A stretch of DNA of 64,000 nt from Lacinutrix jangbogonensis (lineage in GTDB: Bacteria; Bacteroidota; Bacteroidia; Flavobacteriales; Flavobacteriaceae), in assembly GCF_000797445.1 (NCBI RefSeq), contig NZ_JSWF01000044.1, positions 62,001-126,000 of the forward strand. The letters run 5' to 3'. This document shows, piece by piece, positions 63,321 to 64,000 of the stretch. Under the pieces are notes generated by a model. That model made no database searches. It was given only the letters and a program-made list of their open reading frames with translations, and had not been told where the DNA came from. Numbering within the stretch: position 1 is the first letter of the stretch; each line of letters opens with the position of its first letter. The position numbers and the translations under genes are program-made.

Positions 63321-64000
63321 ATGACATTTACATTAAAACCCTTATTCATTTTAAGTTTACTATTCTTTTCATGTAATACCGGAGAACTAGAAGTTTTGGC
63401 AAATATTGACAACTCATTAGAAGAGGTTTCTGCAATAGCTTTAGTAAAAAACTCTAATCTATATTGGGTGATTGAAGATGCTGGAAATAAAAACAAATTA
63501 TATGCTCTTGATAGCAAAGGAAATATTGAAAAAACAATCACTATAACCAATGCAAAAAATATAGATTGGGAAGAATTAACAACGGATAATGATAACAATA
63601 TTTACATTGGAGACTTTGGAAACAATAACCACAAAAGGAAAGCATTTACTATCTATAAAGTTTCAAACATTGAAAATAATGAGAAAGAAGCTATAGCTGG
63701 AATAACAACTTTCACATTACCTGAAAACACAAAATCTCAAGATTTTGAAAGTTTCTTTTTATGGAATAATTACTTTTATCTTTTTACTAAAAACCATAAG
63801 CATACTGATGTATATAAAGTAGAAAACAAAATTGGCAATCACGTTGCGCAACTAATCACTACTCATAAGTTTAAGGGAAAGGATAATAGAATTACGTCTG
63901 CTGATATTAGTAAAGATGGCAAAACTATAATTCTATTAAATCATGATAAAGCATGGCAATTAAGCAACTTTAAAAATGAAGCCTTTTTTGAAGGAACTGT
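63321..64000 (+). CDS. Lipoprotein, probable beta-propeller fold (partial at right edge)
   Basis: The frame is open from the ATG at 63321 to the window end (226 codons). A lipoprotein signal, MTFTLKPLFILSLLFFSCNTG, is evident, with the lipid-bearing Cys at residue 18. The rest contains repeated blade-like strands: ALVKNSNLYWVIEDAGN, NIDWEELTTDNDNNIYIGDF and SADISKDGKTIILLNHDKAW. These suggest a beta-propeller of the NHL or SMP-30/esterase-like type. No catalytic residues can be assigned, and the C terminus is missing. It is transcribed away from the flavoprotein gene with 223 bases between them. Confidence 0.75.
   Translation, partial: MTFTLKPLFILSLLFFSCNTGELEVLANIDNSLEEVSAIALVKNSNLYWVIEDAGNKNKLYALDSKGNIEKTITITNAKNIDWEELTTDNDNNIYIGDFGNNNHKRKAFTIYKVSNIENNEKEAIAGITTFTLPENTKSQDFESFFLWNNYFYLFTKNHKHTDVYKVENKIGNHVAQLITTHKFKGKDNRITSADISKDGKTIILLNHDKAWQLSNFKNEAFFEGT

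Noticed and set aside
1-64000. tRNA, rRNA, CRISPR, integrase or transposase genes
   Set aside because: No cloverleaf, rRNA-like conserved stretch, repeat-spacer array or recombinase motif was recognised on either strand by eye; a covariance-model scan would be decisive.

Overview
The window looks like part of a Bacteroidota chromosome, most likely a marine member of the Flavobacteriaceae. The DNA is AT-rich and ribosome-binding sites are weak. Outer-membrane barrels and lipoproteins are common. Several gene groupings fit this family: a gltBD/porin/PII/Amt block, a mevalonate-pathway block with a UbiA prenyltransferase, and an arsenosugar gene set. No tRNA, rRNA, CRISPR array or intact insertion sequence was seen. 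Naming below family level would be a guess.

Region by region: 1-4.7 kb carries the end of leuC, leuD, leuB (leucine synthesis) and a coupled PEP carboxylase gene. 4.8-13.9 kb is a nitrogen-assimilation block, with a leftward porin, PII and ammonium-channel operon divergent from gltB-gltD. 14-23.4 kb holds a monoheme lipoprotein gene and a leftward ilvD-ilvB-ilvN-ilvC-ilvA-proC run for branched-chain amino acids and proline. 23.7-31.6 kb is a molybdenum hydroxylase (xanthine dehydrogenase) locus. It faces a leftward group with an Na+/H+ antiporter, XdhC, an unrecognised membrane protein and a small P-loop NTPase.

32.3-51.6 kb is the most distinctive part. Its core is an arsenosugar biosynthesis cluster: an AhpD-like protein, the radical SAM enzyme ArsS, a secreted rhodanese, a TIGR04282 glycosyltransferase, purine nucleoside phosphorylase and the methyltransferase ArsM, followed by a strong terminator. 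Next come a DUF962 gene, a sterol-desaturase-like hydroxylase, a DUF547 lipoprotein and the partner TIGR04283 glycosyltransferase. A leftward five-gene cell-surface operon follows (DUF547, porin, GH113, lipoprotein, BamA-like). Then come an FAD oxidoreductase with a membrane polyferredoxin, and a 12-repeat MORN-type protein coupled to two glycosyltransferases and followed by a multi-pass glycosyltransferase. The neighbouring lipid- and sugar-modifying genes make an arsenosugar-lipid island plausible, but that extension is inference.

53.2-54.7 kb contains two genes broken by apparent single-base indels. 54.9-63.1 kb returns to conserved genes: a methyltransferase, a pseudouridine synthase lacking the usual catalytic Asp, a nitrilase, UbiA, a mevalonate kinase-like GHMP kinase, diphosphomevalonate decarboxylase, a DUF1697 protein and a BaiN-like flavoprotein. 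A lipoprotein gene runs off the right edge.

Small-scale signals include an 88-bp repeat upstream of glnK and of a DUF1697 gene, a pair of MITE-like elements sharing a perfect 21-bp end, twin palindromes in the porin-PII-Amt promoter, a double palindrome between the DUF962 and desaturase genes, an inverted repeat just upstream of the arsenosugar operon, and a 22-A run inside the rhodanese gene.
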